Assembly (NCBI GenBank): GCA_947258565.1
Contig: CAMYJB010000004.1
Span: 81,854 to 145,853 of the forward strand
Direction of reading: 5' to 3'
Length of the DNA: 64,000 nucleotides
Source of the DNA: an uncultured Woeseiaceae bacterium
GTDB lineage: Bacteria > Pseudomonadota > Gammaproteobacteria > Steroidobacterales > Woeseiaceae
The stretch's first letter is position 1, and each line of letters starts with the position of its first letter. Under the pieces are notes generated by a model, which searched no databases, had not been told where the DNA came from, and saw nothing but the letters and a program-made list of their open reading frames with translations. Shown piece after piece: positions 62,866-64,000 of this stretch. The position numbers and the translations under genes are program-made.

Positions 62866-63006
62866 GGGGGCGGGTAAGATGGTCAGTACCGCAGAACGCG
62901 TGGCCCTGTTGCAGCAGCGTCTAGATATTTACTACGCAAATTACTTATTGCGAGATAGTCCAGCATTCTGTGTATTTGGAATATATTTCTGGTTTGATTC
63001 TCAACG

Positions 63007-63762
63007 ATGAAACGATCGGCACTCCATTTCGTATTACTATCTTGCGTGGCCGCATTAACAAATTTAGCGATGGCCGGCGTCGAGGAGTCAGACAAGTGGC
63101 GGAGGAAGTCTGATAATTCTCCGGGTGTTGTATTGGATCTTGAGGAGACCGCGCGGACCACGCTGCAAGATGGTACTCCGGAAGTTACATATCGCATATC
63201 TGCGTCCGGGTTTCCTCAGAGCAAGACTTATTCGCTCTGGTTCGATCGAGTAGGTGAGGAATCTAGGCGGTTCGTCGATAAACTGTCTGTTGACGAGTCG
63301 GGAACTATGATCGTGCAGCAGATTAAACCAGATTATGATGTTCCCTACTTACCGGCTCCGCTGGTTAAAGTTCTACCTTTGACAGTAGACCACTTCCAGC
63401 CTGCCGAGCCGGTGTCCATTAGTCTCATTTCTAAAGACGAAAAGATCAAGGGACACGCCAAAGCCTTTCCCATACCTATCGAGGACAGGGACGAAAGCTG
63501 TCGTTTGTATCTTGAACTTTTAACTCCTGACCGCACAGCATTTGCGGCATGGGGCGAAGGTTTTTTGCCAAACGAAGAGCTGGCAACCAAATCCAGATCT
63601 AATGGTGAATTAATTGAGTCGAGTCGATACGCAGAGGCGGACGGGGGCTTTTTTGAGATACTGCTTCCTGAAGTGCAAGGAAAAAACGCCGGCAGTGCCA
63701 GTTATCGCGTGACCAGCTCGTCCTGCTCACTAGAAGTCAATTACGACTGGGGCCATCGATGA
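63007..63762 (+). CDS. Exported protein of unknown function
   Basis: The 251-residue protein has a signal peptide (about 1-23, FVLLSCVAALTNLAMA) and a mature part with no domain I recognise. It has a beta-rich pattern (TYRISASGFPQSKTYSLWFD) and two Cys residues towards the C-terminus (ESCRLYLEL, SSCSLEVNY) that could form a disulfide. Codon use and AT content differ from the core genes, consistent with acquired DNA. No neighbour suggests its role. Confidence 0.7.
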   Translation: MKRSALHFVLLSCVAALTNLAMAGVEESDKWRRKSDNSPGVVLDLEETARTTLQDGTPEVTYRISASGFPQSKTYSLWFDRVGEESRRFVDKLSVDESGTMIVQQIKPDYDVPYLPAPLVKVLPLTVDHFQPAEPVSISLISKDEKIKGHAKAFPIPIEDRDESCRLYLELLTPDRTAFAAWGEGFLPNEELATKSRSNGELIESSRYAEADGGFFEILLPEVQGKNAGSASYRVTSSSCSLEVNYDWGHR

Positions 63763-63790
63763 ACAAGAAAGCAGGCCACGGTAGCCGGAG

Positions 63791-63910
63791 GTCCGTCTTG
63801 GGTCATCAGCGGAAATTGTAGCGCAAATCTTCTGGCCGGCCGGTATGCGCTGTGAAGCAGTCGTTCATTTCTTTGCCTCGCGAACTTCTGCACTCGGCCA
63901 AAAGCATAAG
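63791..63910. repeat. Dispersed palindromic repeat, copy 3 (longer, diverged)
   Basis: The left end GTCCGTCTTGGGTCATCAG matches copy 2, and GGCCAAAAGCATAAG matches the right arm but is about 100 bases away, so this copy carries an extra central stretch. It fills the gap before the putative transposase start. Confidence 0.5.
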
Positions 63911-63979
63911 TAATCGGGCGGGTTCTTAAAAACCCTGCTCCCAGTACGATGGTAACGCACATCAACCAGGGAGAAAGCC

Positions 63980-64000
63980 ATGACTTGCTATGCTGCACTC
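63980..64000 (+). mobile_element. Start of a gene, possibly an IS110-family transposase (cut by window edge)
   Basis: An ATG at 63980 follows a GGGAGAAAGCC ribosome-binding site and opens the frame MTCYAAL up to the window end. IS110-family DEDD recombinases typically begin M-x-x-Y-A-G-L-D-V-S, so these seven residues fit that pattern. With only seven codons visible the call is provisional. If correct, the upstream non-coding sequence would be the left end of the element, where IS110-group elements encode their bridge RNA. Confidence 0.35.

Overview
The window is a GC-rich, densely packed stretch of a gammaproteobacterial chromosome. Several things support that class: the rhodanese-grx-secB-gpsA block divergent from envC-ctpA-yibQ, TatABC, a UvrD-type helicase, BioC, and an aa3-type oxidase cluster with cta assembly genes. 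The M2 peptidase, POT and AbgT genes suggest an aerobic or facultative peptide-using heterotroph of the kind found among Xanthomonadales, Woeseiales or Chromatiales relatives; the genus is not determinable here. No rRNA, tRNA, CRISPR array or prophage was seen.

Region 1 (1-18999) is a formate dehydrogenase and metal-cofactor super-locus. On the minus strand lie moaB, moeA, mobA and a tungstate-type ABC transporter (tupA, tupC, tupB). A short NtrC-like regulator that has lost most of its AAA+ domain follows, then a DUF6494-like protein and a divergent one-component regulator that joins an excisionase-type HTH to a periplasmic-binding-protein-like domain. Then come DUF3305, DUF3306, a polyferredoxin, a TorD-like chaperone, the FdhX-type Tat peptide, fdhA, fdhB, a small lipoprotein and fdhC, ended by a clear terminator. 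An ankyrin protein, a Rieske-like Tat protein and a MoeB-rhodanese fusion complete the block. Together the genes import tungstate or molybdate, build the bis-MGD cofactor, and assemble a periplasmic membrane-anchored formate dehydrogenase.

Region 2 (19000-28978) holds an alginate-export-type outer membrane protein, a ComF-like protein, bioC and the cytochrome c oxidase cluster (coxB, coxA, small protein, ctaG, coxC, DUF2909, SURF1, SCO-like protein, cyoE). Region 3 (29166-32680) has an ECF sigma factor, its probable anti-sigma factor, an exported protein that is about two thirds Asp plus Glu, and a TPR/outer-membrane-barrel protein. I rate this the most likely under-described system in the window.

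Region 4 (32778-51004) carries uvrD, trkA-trkH, a TRAP transporter (its binding protein convergent), dtd, tatABC, a peptide-use cassette (POT transporter, M2 dipeptidyl peptidase, AbgT transporter) and a HerA-like ATPase. Region 5 (51001-60138) carries a six-Kazal-domain exported protein, yibQ, ctpA, envC, the rhodanese-grx-secB-gpsA operon, a deleted FAD-oxidoreductase pseudogene, trmL and a class 1B dihydroorotate dehydrogenase.

Region 6 (60139-64000) is AT-richer and accessory in character: an HXXEE membrane protein, a Calx-beta lipoprotein, orphan proteins, copies of a dispersed palindromic repeat, and at the very edge the first codons of what looks like an IS110-type transposase.
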